NCBI RefSeq assembly: GCF_000717915.1 | Contig: NZ_JOCX01000003.1 | Location: forward strand, 411,692 to 475,691 | Length of the DNA stretch: 64,000 bases | Direction of reading: 5' to 3' | Origin: Streptomyces sp. NRRL S-244 | Lineage (GTDB): Bacteria > Actinomycetota > Actinomycetes > Streptomycetales > Streptomycetaceae | In this document: in pieces, positions 9,081 through 17,445 of the stretch | How the letters are laid out: each line of letters begins with the position of its first letter | Position numbering within the stretch: position 1 is the stretch's first letter | Made by a program: the position numbers and the translations under genes | Notes under the pieces: generated by a model | What the model was told of the DNA's origin: nothing | Database searches by the model: none | The model's input: the letters and a program-made list of their open reading frames with translations, nothing else

Positions 9081-9746
9081 ATGACCCCTGCCCTGCTTCC
9101 CCGTCCGACCGCCGCCGAGACGGCACCCGCACGCCACACCGGCGGCCCGGACGAGTCGACGACCCTGCTGGCGCTCGCCGCGCGCGACGGCGACCCCGAC
9201 GCGGTGGACCGCTTCGTCCGCGCCCTGCACCACGACGTCCGGCGCTACGTGGCCTACCTCAGCGCCGATCCGCAGTCGGCGGACGATCTGACGCAGGAGA
9301 CCTTCCTGCGCGCCCTGGGCAGCCTGCACCGCTTCGAAGGCCGCTCCTCCGCCCGTACGTGGCTGCTCTCGATCGCCCGGCGCACGGTCATCGACAGCCT
9401 CCGCCACAAGGCGGCCCGCCCCAAGATCTCGGACCGGGACGACTGGCAGACCGCCGCGGAACGGGCCCAGCCGCGCGATCTGCCCGGCTTCGAGGACGGG
9501 ATCGCCCTCGCGGAGCTGCTGGGAACGATCCCCGCCGAGCGCCGCGAGGTCTTCGTCCTCACCCAGGTCCTGGGGCTCCCGTACGCCGAGGCGGCGAGCG
9601 CGCTCGGCTGCCCGATCGGCACGGTCCGCTCCCGCGTCGCGCGCGCCCGCACCTCGCTCGTGGAGCTCCTCACGGACGCCGAAACCGACACGGATGCCGA
9701 CGCCGGAGCCGAAGCTCCGGCCCTCGCGGGTTCGGCCGCCGCCTGA
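9081..9746 (+). CDS. ECF-type RNA polymerase sigma factor
   Basis: This 221-residue sigma-70 family protein has region 2 (RYVAYLSADPQSADDLTQ followed by ETFLRAL, then TWLLSIARRTVIDSLR) and region 4 (VLGLPYAEAASALGCPIGTV followed by RSRVARAR, the -35 recognition helix-turn-helix). It should direct polymerase to a stress regulon. No standard anti-sigma gene follows. The upstream His/Met-rich membrane protein is the only same-strand neighbour and could act as sensor or target. AAGGA precedes the ATG by 10 nt. The acidic Asp/Ala/Glu tail (DAETDTDADAGAEAP) is outside the conserved domain. Confidence 0.9.
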   Translation: MTPALLPRPTAAETAPARHTGGPDESTTLLALAARDGDPDAVDRFVRALHHDVRRYVAYLSADPQSADDLTQETFLRALGSLHRFEGRSSARTWLLSIARRTVIDSLRHKAARPKISDRDDWQTAAERAQPRDLPGFEDGIALAELLGTIPAERREVFVLTQVLGLPYAEAASALGCPIGTVRSRVARARTSLVELLTDAETDTDADAGAEAPALAGSAAA

Positions 9747-9807
9747 CCCGCGGCTCCGGGGCGGGGCGAACCGGGGCGGGGCGGGGCTTCGAAGCTCCGA
9801 CCCGGCC

Positions 9808-11382
9808 CTATCCCCCGCCCTTGAGCCGGCGGATGACCTCGTCGGACACGCGCCGTTGGAGGTCGGCGAGTTGCTCGGGGGTGTACGCGGTGAGGTCGCC
9901 CGGGTCCTTGGCGGCGCCGCCCGGGCTCTGGCCCGCCTGTTGCTGTTTCTGTTTCTCCTGTTCCCTGCGCTGGAGTTCCTGCTCCTCCGGCGATCCGGGC
10001 GCCGCGTACGCGCACTTGATGAGGGCTCCGTCGGCGGCCTTCAGGCAGGTGGCCTCGCGTCCGCCTACCTGGCCCCGGCCCTCCACCCGGTACCGGATGT
10101 TCTGCTCGCTGCCGATCGTGGCGGTCCAGGTGCTGCCGCCGGTCGGCACGACCTCGAACACCTGGTCGTCGTTGTAGCAGCAGACGTCCCGGTACTCGGC
10201 CTTGATCAGTGCGACGAGCGCCTTCGGTGACGACCAGGTCGGATCGAGCCGGTGGACGGTCATCGGGGCGAGTCCGCCGCCCTGGTGCCGGGTCGGCACG
10301 GTCGACACGGCGACCACCGAGCTGGCCTCCCCCTGCGGGGTGAGGGGGGTGACGTACGCGCTGCGCCCGCTCCCGTCGCGGTACTGGAGGGTGAACTCCG
10401 ACTCGTTGCCCGCATTGGCCCCGTCCTCGGACGCGTCCCAGCCGCTGCGCTCGAACCACCAGTCGCTGAAGCTGCCGACGGCGGCGGTTCCCTCCCGCTG
10501 CCGGGACGCGAGACTGAGCGGATAGGACGGGCCGGGTACCTCGGCCGTATCGGTGGTGATCGTGAGCTTCCCGGTCCGCCCGTCGTAGAGCGCGAGTCCG
10601 GCGGGCCGTTCGGTCACCACCAGGATCCCGGTCTGGCGCTTGAGGGGCACGACCACGATCGGGGTGGTGCCCGAACAGGTCACGTACGCGTCGTCGGCGT
10701 CGAAGCGCACCCAGCGCTGCCGGGCCGAGATCTGCCGGCCCAGGTTGTGGCCGAACCAGCCGCCGATCCGCGCGTCGGCCTTGTCGATGTCGAACGAACA
10801 GCGTTGCTGGTTACGGCTGTTGCCGCCGAGCGGGATGTCCTGCTCCAGGCCGACTTCGTACCCGGAGAGCCAGCCGCGCCGCTCGACGAGGGTCGCGAAC
10901 CGGTCCGAGTCGGGCAGGTACGTGATGTCGGAGATCTCCCCGGTGACGTCGCCGAGGTGCGGGGCGGCCTGCGCCTTGCCGACCACATAGGGCGCGCGGG
11001 CGGCCAGTTCGGGCACCGGCTCGCTCACGATCTGCACGTTCTGCATGTACGCCCGGTCCTGGAGGTACGACCCGTACACCAGCCACCAGATCCCGATGCC
11101 CAGCCCGAGGACGGCGCACAGCCATCCGAGGACCACCCCGGCGCTCCCGCCGCCCGCCCCTGAGCCCCTCTTGCGCCGGACGAGCTTCACCGCCAGCCCG
11201 GCCAGCAGGAGGAGGGCGACGAGCAGCAGCGGGGCGGCCAGCCAGGACAGGAGCTTGCGGCCCTCCCAGACGATGATCGTGGTGGCGTACGAGGCCCACC
11301 AGAAGAACAGCCCCGCGAGAAGAACGGGTATCCCCACCCACAATGCGCGCGCCACCTGCGATGCCCGCGATGCCTGCCCCAT
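9808..11382 (-). CDS. Membrane-anchored protein of unknown function
   Basis: This 524-residue protein has three N-terminal membrane helices (residues ~12-30, 45-66, 80-102) followed by a large soluble domain of about 370 residues that is rich in beta-strand-like segments. A C-terminal charged coiled-coil-like segment (EEQELQRREQEKQKQQQ) follows. The soluble part holds the doublet DVCCYNDD and further cysteines (CSFDID, VTCSG, ATCLKAADGALIKC) that could form disulfides outside the cell. I do not recognise the family. GGGGGG precedes the ATG by 5 nt. It converges with the ECF sigma gene and lies 81 bp from the kinase stop. Confidence 0.75.
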   Translation of the reverse strand: MGQASRASQVARALWVGIPVLLAGLFFWWASYATTIIVWEGRKLLSWLAAPLLLVALLLLAGLAVKLVRRKRGSGAGGGSAGVVLGWLCAVLGLGIGIWWLVYGSYLQDRAYMQNVQIVSEPVPELAARAPYVVGKAQAAPHLGDVTGEISDITYLPDSDRFATLVERRGWLSGYEVGLEQDIPLGGNSRNQQRCSFDIDKADARIGGWFGHNLGRQISARQRWVRFDADDAYVTCSGTTPIVVVPLKRQTGILVVTERPAGLALYDGRTGKLTITTDTAEVPGPSYPLSLASRQREGTAAVGSFSDWWFERSGWDASEDGANAGNESEFTLQYRDGSGRSAYVTPLTPQGEASSVVAVSTVPTRHQGGGLAPMTVHRLDPTWSSPKALVALIKAEYRDVCCYNDDQVFEVVPTGGSTWTATIGSEQNIRYRVEGRGQVGGREATCLKAADGALIKCAYAAPGSPEEQELQRREQEKQKQQQAGQSPGGAAKDPGDLTAYTPEQLADLQRRVSDEVIRRLKGGG

Positions 11383-11462
11383 GACCGCCCCCCGACGTCA
11401 GCCTGCCCAATTCTGTACCGGGCACGGGAAGTTGTCAGCCAGTCGACGGCTTCGGGGCCGGA

Positions 11463-12911
11463 TCACCGGGCGGCGGCAGGGGCCGGACACCTCGGGAGCG
11501 GCGGGCGGTCCTTCGTGCGTACGGCCGGCAGCCAGGCGATGGCCCCCGGGTCGGCGCTCGGCAGGTGGACCCGGAACCAGTGCGTGGAGCGCGTGTCCGA
11601 CTCGTCGATGACCACCTCGCCGCGCAGCAGTTGGCAGTCGGCGTCGAGGACGTCGGCGTGCCAGACCCGGGTCGGCACGACGTTCCCGGCGATGTACGGC
11701 CGCATGGGGTCGATGGCCAGGCCCAGACTGCACCGCGGGTCCCGGTCGGTACGCTCCTGGCAGACCTTCTCGGCATTGAACACCCGTACCTGGAGCGGCG
11801 GTTCGGCAGTCCCGACCTGCGCGGCTCCATCCCCCTCCCGGCCGGCCTGCCCCGCGTACGACCAGATCGCGGAACCGACCGCGCCGCACGCCGCGAGGGC
11901 GAGGAGGGCGATCCGCGTTGTCCGCCGAAGGCGGCGCGTCCGGGTCCGGGCGGCGGTCCGGCCCTCCTGCCGGGCCGCGATGCGCTCCAGCAGGCTCTCG
12001 GCGGTGTGCGCGGCCCGCGCGGCATGCGTCGGGGCGAGGCAGTCGGTGGCCAGCACACGCCAGAACTCGGGGACCCCGTTGGCCATGCGCAGGGGCGCGC
12101 GCCCCGCCGCGTACTCCTGCACGGCGGCGCCCCGCGCCACCGGCGTGGCGCCGGAGAACAGCGGGGCACCCGAGGCGAACACCTCGTGGATCACGATGCC
12201 CAGGGCCCAGATGTCCGCGCTCGGTCGGATCTCCACGCCCAACTCCCCCAGCGGGGCCCGCCAGCGCTCGGGCGGGAGGTAGTCCAGGGTGCCCATCGGG
12301 GGCCCGTGACCGTGCGTACCGGTGGTCAGCTCGGCGGCCAGCCCGAAGTCCGAGAGCTTGACCGAACCGTCCTCGCCGATGAGGACGTTCTCGGGCTTGA
12401 GGTCGGCGTGCACCCAGCCGGCGCCGTGCAGATGGGCCAGCCCCTCGCAGATCCCGGCGATCAGCCGGGCGCCTTCGGCCTCGCTCACCCCGGCGTCGAG
12501 CAGATCGCGCAGGCTGCCCTTCGCCCGCTCCATGACCAGGACGATGGCGCCGTCCAGCGCCGGGTGGTCCGGTGCGCTGAGGACGGTGCTGTCCAGCAGC
12601 CGGATGAGCCGCGGATGCCCTGCCCGTACCCCGATCTCGACCTCGCGCCGGGCCGCCTCGGCGACGTTGCGGGCCTGGCGCGGAGCGAGTCCGGAGGTCG
12701 GCATGATCTTGAGGGCGACCTCGGCGGGCTCCGTGACCACCGCTCCCTGCCCTCGCCCGCCGGCCGCCCGGCCCGCGTACACGGTGGCCCAACCCCCGGA
12801 CCCGATCGGCTCGGTGACCACCCACTCGCCCACCCGGTGGCCCACGGGCAGCAGTTCGGTGTGGCTGCTGTCCCACGAGGCCCCGGCACCGCCCGGACCC
12901 TGCACCCGCAT
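11463..12911 (-). CDS. Transmembrane serine/threonine protein kinase (Hanks type)
   Basis: The 482-residue protein has a kinase domain with a glycine loop GSGGWATVYAG (37-47), invariant Lys in EVALKIM, catalytic HADLKPEN (HRD variant with the Asp kept), SDFGLA, and the substrate segment GTLDYLPPERW. After a basic juxtamembrane stretch (RTRRLRRTTR) a single helix spans residues 334-353. An extracellular domain of ~130 residues with four cysteines follows, probably disulfide-bonded; it is not a PASTA domain. The ATG lies 8 bp after the upstream FHA gene stop, so the two form an operon: FHA proteins bind phosphothreonine and are typical kinase partners. The signal sensed is unknown. Confidence 0.9.
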   Translation of the reverse strand: MRVQGPGGAGASWDSSHTELLPVGHRVGEWVVTEPIGSGGWATVYAGRAAGGRGQGAVVTEPAEVALKIMPTSGLAPRQARNVAEAARREVEIGVRAGHPRLIRLLDSTVLSAPDHPALDGAIVLVMERAKGSLRDLLDAGVSEAEGARLIAGICEGLAHLHGAGWVHADLKPENVLIGEDGSVKLSDFGLAAELTTGTHGHGPPMGTLDYLPPERWRAPLGELGVEIRPSADIWALGIVIHEVFASGAPLFSGATPVARGAAVQEYAAGRAPLRMANGVPEFWRVLATDCLAPTHAARAAHTAESLLERIAARQEGRTAARTRTRRLRRTTRIALLALAACGAVGSAIWSYAGQAGREGDGAAQVGTAEPPLQVRVFNAEKVCQERTDRDPRCSLGLAIDPMRPYIAGNVVPTRVWHADVLDADCQLLRGEVVIDESDTRSTHWFRVHLPSADPGAIAWLPAVRTKDRPPLPRCPAPAAAR

Positions 12912-12919
12912 CACGTCGC

Positions 12920-13750
12920 CTACCGCCCCCGCGCGCCCGCTTCGGCCCGGGGCGGCAGCAGCGCGAGGTGCTCCTCCCGTACGATGCCGAACTTCAGCGC
13001 GAGCCCGACGACCGCGTCCCGCTTGCCGTTGCGGCGGTCCGCGCCACCCGTGCCGCCACCCGCCCCACCGCCCGCACCGGCCTCGGGCGCGGCGCCCGCG
13101 ACACCGATCCGCAGCTTCTCGTCGGCCAGGTAGTCGATGTGCGAGCTGACCGCGCGTGCCGTCAGCCTGCCGCCGGTGGCATGGCCCCGCAGCCGCTCGA
13201 CGACCTGCGGGGTGGTGGGCACCGCGACCGGCGACTGGTCGCGCAGCCAGGGTTCGCAGAGCGCGACGAGCACCAGGAAGTACGTGGCCGTCTCGTCCAG
13301 GGAGTACGCCGTGACGGTGCGGCTCGCCCAGGAGCCGCCGGTGCCGGGCGGGTCCAGATAGACGTGGTCGGGCGCGAACACCTGGAAGGAGACGGTGGTG
13401 CCGCGGCGCGTGGGCAGCACCACCCGGGAGAACTCGAACGGGATGGGCGCCCCGGCTCGCCGCGGCGACACCCGCAGGTACTCGCCGGCCCCCTCCGGGT
13501 TCTCCACGAGATAGCTCTGGGTCGTGCTGTGGTTGGTCAGCTGCCAGTGGTCGTCGGTGACCCGGATCTCCCCGGCCAGCCGGGAGATCGCCTCGTCGGC
13601 GAGCCGCAGTTCGACCGGGGTCGCCGACGAACCGCGCCCGAACCGCGCGACCTCGCCCGGCCCGAGCCGTAACGTCACCGCGCCACCGCCCGGCTCCCCG
13701 TCGGCGCCGCCGCCGCTCCCCTGCGGCAGATGGACGACTATGCCGCTCAC
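12920..13750 (-). CDS. FHA-domain protein, partner of the adjacent kinase
   Basis: The 276-residue cytoplasmic protein has an N-terminal forkhead-associated-like domain (VTLRLGPGEVARFGRG, then LADEAISRLAGEI and WQLTNHSTTQSYLVENPEG) expected to bind phosphothreonine peptides. The middle part (VPTTPQVVERLRGHATGG followed by RLTARAVSSHIDYLADEKL) looks like a winged-helix segment. A Gly/Ala-rich linker precedes a short C-terminal helix. The start is the second of two adjacent GTG codons, chosen for its spacing to AGGGGGA. It lies 8 bp from the kinase gene it precedes. A large inverted repeat abuts its ribosome binding site. Confidence 0.78.
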   Translation of the reverse strand: MSGIVVHLPQGSGGGADGEPGGGAVTLRLGPGEVARFGRGSSATPVELRLADEAISRLAGEIRVTDDHWQLTNHSTTQSYLVENPEGAGEYLRVSPRRAGAPIPFEFSRVVLPTRRGTTVSFQVFAPDHVYLDPPGTGGSWASRTVTAYSLDETATYFLVLVALCEPWLRDQSPVAVPTTPQVVERLRGHATGGRLTARAVSSHIDYLADEKLRIGVAGAAPEAGAGGGAGGGTGGADRRNGKRDAVVGLALKFGIVREEHLALLPPRAEAGARGR

Positions 13751-13756
13751 CACTCC

Positions 13757-13793
13757 CCCTGTACGACGCGTGCTGACAAGACGTCGTACAGGG
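13757..13793. promoter_or_regulatory. 12-bp-arm inverted repeat at the FHA-kinase operon start
   Basis: CCCTGTACGACG and CGTCGTACAGGG are perfect inverted arms with a 13-nt loop. In the leftward transcript the 3' arm runs directly into the SD sequence (AGGGGGA) 4 nt before the GTG start. The structure could be an operator or an RNA hairpin that limits ribosome access. Confidence 0.55.
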
Positions 13794-13863
13794 AACGTTA
13801 CCGGTTGAAAGCCTGACCACAGGGGGGTACACCGGCCATTTACGGGGCCCCGCGAGCGCGGCC

Positions 13864-15888
13864 TCAGTACCCCGCGGTGCCTGCCGGGAGCGGCGCGACC
13901 AGGCGTTCCCCGAAGGCGTTCCACGCTCCCCAGCCGCCGCTGGGCCGCTCCTGGACGCGGGTACGGATCCGGCCATCGGCGGTGACGGCGAAGACGTGGA
14001 TGCGGCCGGTGGCGTCGGCCGCGGCCGTGGGGGTGACGGCGAGCGGCACTCCGGGCTCGCCGAATTCCTCGGCCACGGCCCAGGTTCCGCCGGAGTCGGC
14101 GTACCAGCGGTGATCGAGCCGGGCCCCGCCGGGCGACAGGGCGAAGGCCTCCAGCCTGCCGTCCGCGCTGGGCGCGAGCGCCGGGGCCGCGGCCGACCAG
14201 CCGAACAGGTGCTGCCATTCGCCCCAGCCGCCGCTGGGTACGCTCTGCCGCCGGTGGAACGTGGCCAGGCCGGAGGGGGCGACGGCGGCGACGGTGAGCC
14301 TGCCCGTACCGTCCCGTGCCGCGCGCGGCGCGCCGCCGGCCGCCGTACCGAACGCCTGCCATCCCGCGGCCCAGGCTCCGCCCGGGGCCTCCTGCCAGCG
14401 GTGGCGGATCGCGGAGCCGCCCGGCGCGAGGGCGAACACCTCCAGCCGCCCGTCCGCGTTGGCGGCGACGGCCGGGGGCGCGCCGACCGGTCCGCCGAAC
14501 GCCCCGTCCCACGCCTCCCAGACCAGTGAGCCGGGCGACCCTTGCCTGCGCCGCGCGAGGGAGGCGCCGCCGGGGGCCGGAGCGAAGACCTCCAGCCGGC
14601 CGTCGGCGCCCCGGGCGACGGCGGGGGCGGCTCCCGCCGGGCCGCCGAACTCCTCCCAGTCGTACCAGCCGCCGTCGGGCCGCTGCACCCGGTGGTGCAG
14701 GTTGGCGCCGCCCGGGGCGAGGGAGAAGACCTCCAGCCGGCCGTCGGCGTTCCGGCCGAGCGTGGGGACCGCCCCGGCCGGCCCGCCGAAGGACTCCCAC
14801 GGCGACCACGCGCCCGGCTCCGGGCCGAGCTGGACGCGCCGCAGCATCGACCGGTCACCGGCATCGAGCGCGAACACGGTCAGCCGGCCGTCCACGTCGA
14901 GTCCGGCGACCGGGTTGTCCATGCTCTGCCACGGCGGCGGTGCGTCGTCCCGCCAGAGCAGGGGTGCCACGTAGAGGCCTTGGCGGAACCAGCCCGCGGC
15001 GCTCGCGTACCACTCCTGCCCGTCGGAGACCACCTCGACGGCGTGGCCGGGGACATGGCCCGCGTAACCGCCCTGGCCGAAGCGGAACGGGTCCCGGGAC
15101 GCGAACACGTCCGTACCCTCGTAGCCGCCACGCGGCCCGATGAACAGGTGGTACCAGCCGTCCCGTTCGACCACGCACGGCGACTCGGTGACCGACAGCG
15201 TCGCGTCGGTGCTCGCGTCGGTGAAGGCGGTCTCCGGCGCGCTCCAGTGCACCAGGTCGGCGGAGCGGCGTACGGCCACGATGTGGCGGCCGTGCGGGGC
15301 GGACAGCTCGGTGTAGTACATCACCCACTCGTCGGCGATCCGCAGCACCATCGGATCGCGTGCCGCGAGCCCCCGGAAGAGGGGGCCGGACGGGACGCGG
15401 GTCCAGGTGAAGAGGTCGGTGGACGTCGCGAGGTTGATCGCGGCGCCGCCGCGGCCGCCGGCGGCGTAGAACATCCAGTACGTCCCGCCCGCCTCGACGA
15501 CGTACGGGGCCCACAGGTGCTCCTCGCCGAAGTAGGACCGGTCGACGGTCAGCGCGTCGGCGTGGGTGGTCCACGGCCCGTACGGATCCGGGGCGGAGGC
15601 GTGGGCGAACGCGACCTCGTCCGCGCTGTCCGGGGATTCACCGGGCCGTGCGCTGTCGCCGACGATGCCGAACAGGTGCCACCGCCCGGAGGCCTTGATC
15701 AGCGTGTGGTCGTTGAGGTAGCGCGGCCGGCCGGGGACGGACGGATCGTGGACGTGGGTGAACGGCCCGGCGCCGATCCACCGGTGCGGTGGGCCGTCCG
15801 CGGCCGCGCTGCCCGTCCCCGGCAGCGCGAGCGCGCCCGCGACGGCGGCCGCACCCCGCAACACGCGCCGTCTGCTGATCGGATGCAC
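13864..15888 (-). CDS. Tat-exported GH43/GH32-like hydrolase with PLL-type seven-bladed propeller
   Basis: This 674-residue exported protein starts at GTG with GGAGGG 6 nt upstream. A twin-arginine signal (SRRRVLRG, then AAAVAGALALPG) is visible at residues 5-30. Residues ~45-340 form a five-bladed GH43/32/62/68-type domain: YLNDHTLIKASGRWHLFGI, HLWAPYVVEAGGTYWMFY, RDPMVLR and TESPCVVERDGWYHLF supply the usual acidic residues. Residues ~345-674 are seven repeats of the form DGRLEVFALAPGG...HRxQ...GGWxxW, the PLL lectin-like propeller. The stop of the upstream transglycosylase gene is 14 bp away, so it is the last gene of a three-gene operon. The glycan target is unknown. Confidence 0.82.
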   Translation of the reverse strand: MHPISRRRVLRGAAAVAGALALPGTGSAAADGPPHRWIGAGPFTHVHDPSVPGRPRYLNDHTLIKASGRWHLFGIVGDSARPGESPDSADEVAFAHASAPDPYGPWTTHADALTVDRSYFGEEHLWAPYVVEAGGTYWMFYAAGGRGGAAINLATSTDLFTWTRVPSGPLFRGLAARDPMVLRIADEWVMYYTELSAPHGRHIVAVRRSADLVHWSAPETAFTDASTDATLSVTESPCVVERDGWYHLFIGPRGGYEGTDVFASRDPFRFGQGGYAGHVPGHAVEVVSDGQEWYASAAGWFRQGLYVAPLLWRDDAPPPWQSMDNPVAGLDVDGRLTVFALDAGDRSMLRRVQLGPEPGAWSPWESFGGPAGAVPTLGRNADGRLEVFSLAPGGANLHHRVQRPDGGWYDWEEFGGPAGAAPAVARGADGRLEVFAPAPGGASLARRRQGSPGSLVWEAWDGAFGGPVGAPPAVAANADGRLEVFALAPGGSAIRHRWQEAPGGAWAAGWQAFGTAAGGAPRAARDGTGRLTVAAVAPSGLATFHRRQSVPSGGWGEWQHLFGWSAAAPALAPSADGRLEAFALSPGGARLDHRWYADSGGTWAVAEEFGEPGVPLAVTPTAAADATGRIHVFAVTADGRIRTRVQERPSGGWGAWNAFGERLVAPLPAGTAGY

Positions 15889-15902
15889 AGGTCCCTCCGG
15901 GG

Positions 15903-17399
15903 TCAGTTGACGGCGGGGCCGGAGGTGCCGCTCACCCAAGCCCATTCGGACCATGTGGTGAATCCGGTCTGCCATTTGTGGTGGACGCCGGCGCTGCTGG
16001 TCCCGAACACCTCGATGCGGCCGTCGGCGTTGGCGGTGGCGCTGATTTCGGTACCTCCACCGCCGAACTCGGCCCACTGTTCGTACGGGGCGTTGACCCC
16101 GCTCTGCCAGATGTGCTGGGCGGTGGTCGCGTTGATGGCGAAGACCTCGACGCGGCCGTCCGGGGACCGTTCACTGGTGAGCTGGGCGTCGGCCGGGCCC
16201 CCCGTGGGCTCCCAGCCGGACCAGCCCGACGCACCGGTCTGGTATTTGTGGAAGACGCCGACCGGTCCGGAGGCGAAGACCTCCAGGCGGCCGTCCTGGT
16301 TGTGGTCCACGGTCAGGTCGCGACCGCCGCCGCCGAAGTCCTCCCAGGCCGACCAGCCGCCGCTGACCGCCGTCTGGTAGAGGTGCTGGAAGGTGTCGCC
16401 GTTCAGGGCGAAGACCTCCAGACGCCCGTCGAGGGACTTCTCCATCTCGATCCGGCTGTTGGCCGGACCGCCGCCGGCGGGCTCCCATTCGGACCAGCCG
16501 CCGTTCGGCGCGCTCTGGTACCTGTGGAACACCCCGACCGGACCGGAGGCGAACACCTCCAGACGCCCGTCGCCGTTCGCGCCGACCGCGATGTCCTTGC
16601 CGCCCCCGCCGAAGGACTCCCAGCCGGACCAGCCGCCCGAGGGCTGGAGCTGGTAACGGTGGGAGAAGGTGTTGCCGTTGATGGCGAACAACTCCAGCCG
16701 GCCGTCGGCGTTGGGGCCGATCGCCAGCTCCGCACCGCCCGGGCCGCCCAGGGCCTCCCACTCGGACCACGAGCCGTTCACCGTGTTCTGCCAGGCGTGG
16801 TGGATGCCGTCGGCCCCGGCCGCGAAGACCTCCAGCCGGCCGTCCGCCGACCGGGCCGACACCACCCGGCCCGACTCCGCCGGATACGTCAGCGGGCCCG
16901 GTCCGGGTTCGTGGTGACCGAGCCGGTCGACCGCGGCCCGGGCCTCGTCCATGTGCCGCCAGTGCACGCCCGCGGTATATGTGGACCAGGGCTGCCAGTT
17001 CGTACCCCCGGCGGAGATCTTGAAGGCCGCGTTCGCGTTGCACTGGGCGTCGTAGGCGCAGGTGTCGTCGACCTCGGAGTGCCAGTAGTCGTTGATCTGC
17101 CACAGGCCGCGGTCCCTGGACGGCGGCTGATTGTTCTGGACGTTGGTCGCCGCCGGGTTGCAGCTGGACTCCGCGAGGGCTACGGCGACGGCGGTCACCA
17201 GGCCGTCGCCGCGGAAGCCCGCGTTGTAGCCGGTCTGTGCGCACAGATCGCTCGACGCGGCGGATGCGGGCGTGGCTCCGGCGACCGGTCCCGCCACGCC
17301 GAGCAGCACGGCCAGCGCCGGTGCGGCCAGGCGGCGGGCGGTGCGGCTCCGCGGTGACGACGTCGTGCCGGTGGGTAAGGAGCGCTGGGTTCTGGACAA
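15903..17399 (-). CDS. Secreted lysozyme-like transglycosylase with PLL-type seven-bladed propeller
   Basis: The 498-residue protein has a signal peptide ending near ATPASA-AS (residue ~48), then an SLT/lysozyme-like domain (residues ~50-150): CAQTGYNAGF, the catalytic-Glu segment VALAESSCNP, RGLWQIND, and four cysteines. After a Pro/Gly linker come seven propeller repeats (DGRLEVFA...GVFHKYQ...GWSEWE). It should cleave the glycan strand of peptidoglycan while the propeller holds a carbohydrate ligand. The start appears to be TTG, with AGGGGGAAG 6 nt upstream. It lies 46 bp downstream of the M23 gene, and its propeller is a close copy of the M23 protein's. Confidence 0.85.
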   Translation of the reverse strand: MSRTQRSLPTGTTSSPRSRTARRLAAPALAVLLGVAGPVAGATPASAASSDLCAQTGYNAGFRGDGLVTAVAVALAESSCNPAATNVQNNQPPSRDRGLWQINDYWHSEVDDTCAYDAQCNANAAFKISAGGTNWQPWSTYTAGVHWRHMDEARAAVDRLGHHEPGPGPLTYPAESGRVVSARSADGRLEVFAAGADGIHHAWQNTVNGSWSEWEALGGPGGAELAIGPNADGRLELFAINGNTFSHRYQLQPSGGWSGWESFGGGGKDIAVGANGDGRLEVFASGPVGVFHRYQSAPNGGWSEWEPAGGGPANSRIEMEKSLDGRLEVFALNGDTFQHLYQTAVSGGWSAWEDFGGGGRDLTVDHNQDGRLEVFASGPVGVFHKYQTGASGWSGWEPTGGPADAQLTSERSPDGRVEVFAINATTAQHIWQSGVNAPYEQWAEFGGGGTEISATANADGRIEVFGTSSAGVHHKWQTGFTTWSEWAWVSGTSGPAVN

Positions 17400-17445
17400 C
17401 TGCTTCCCCCTTCGGGCGTGCTGGGTGCAGGGCAGTGAGCTCGGG

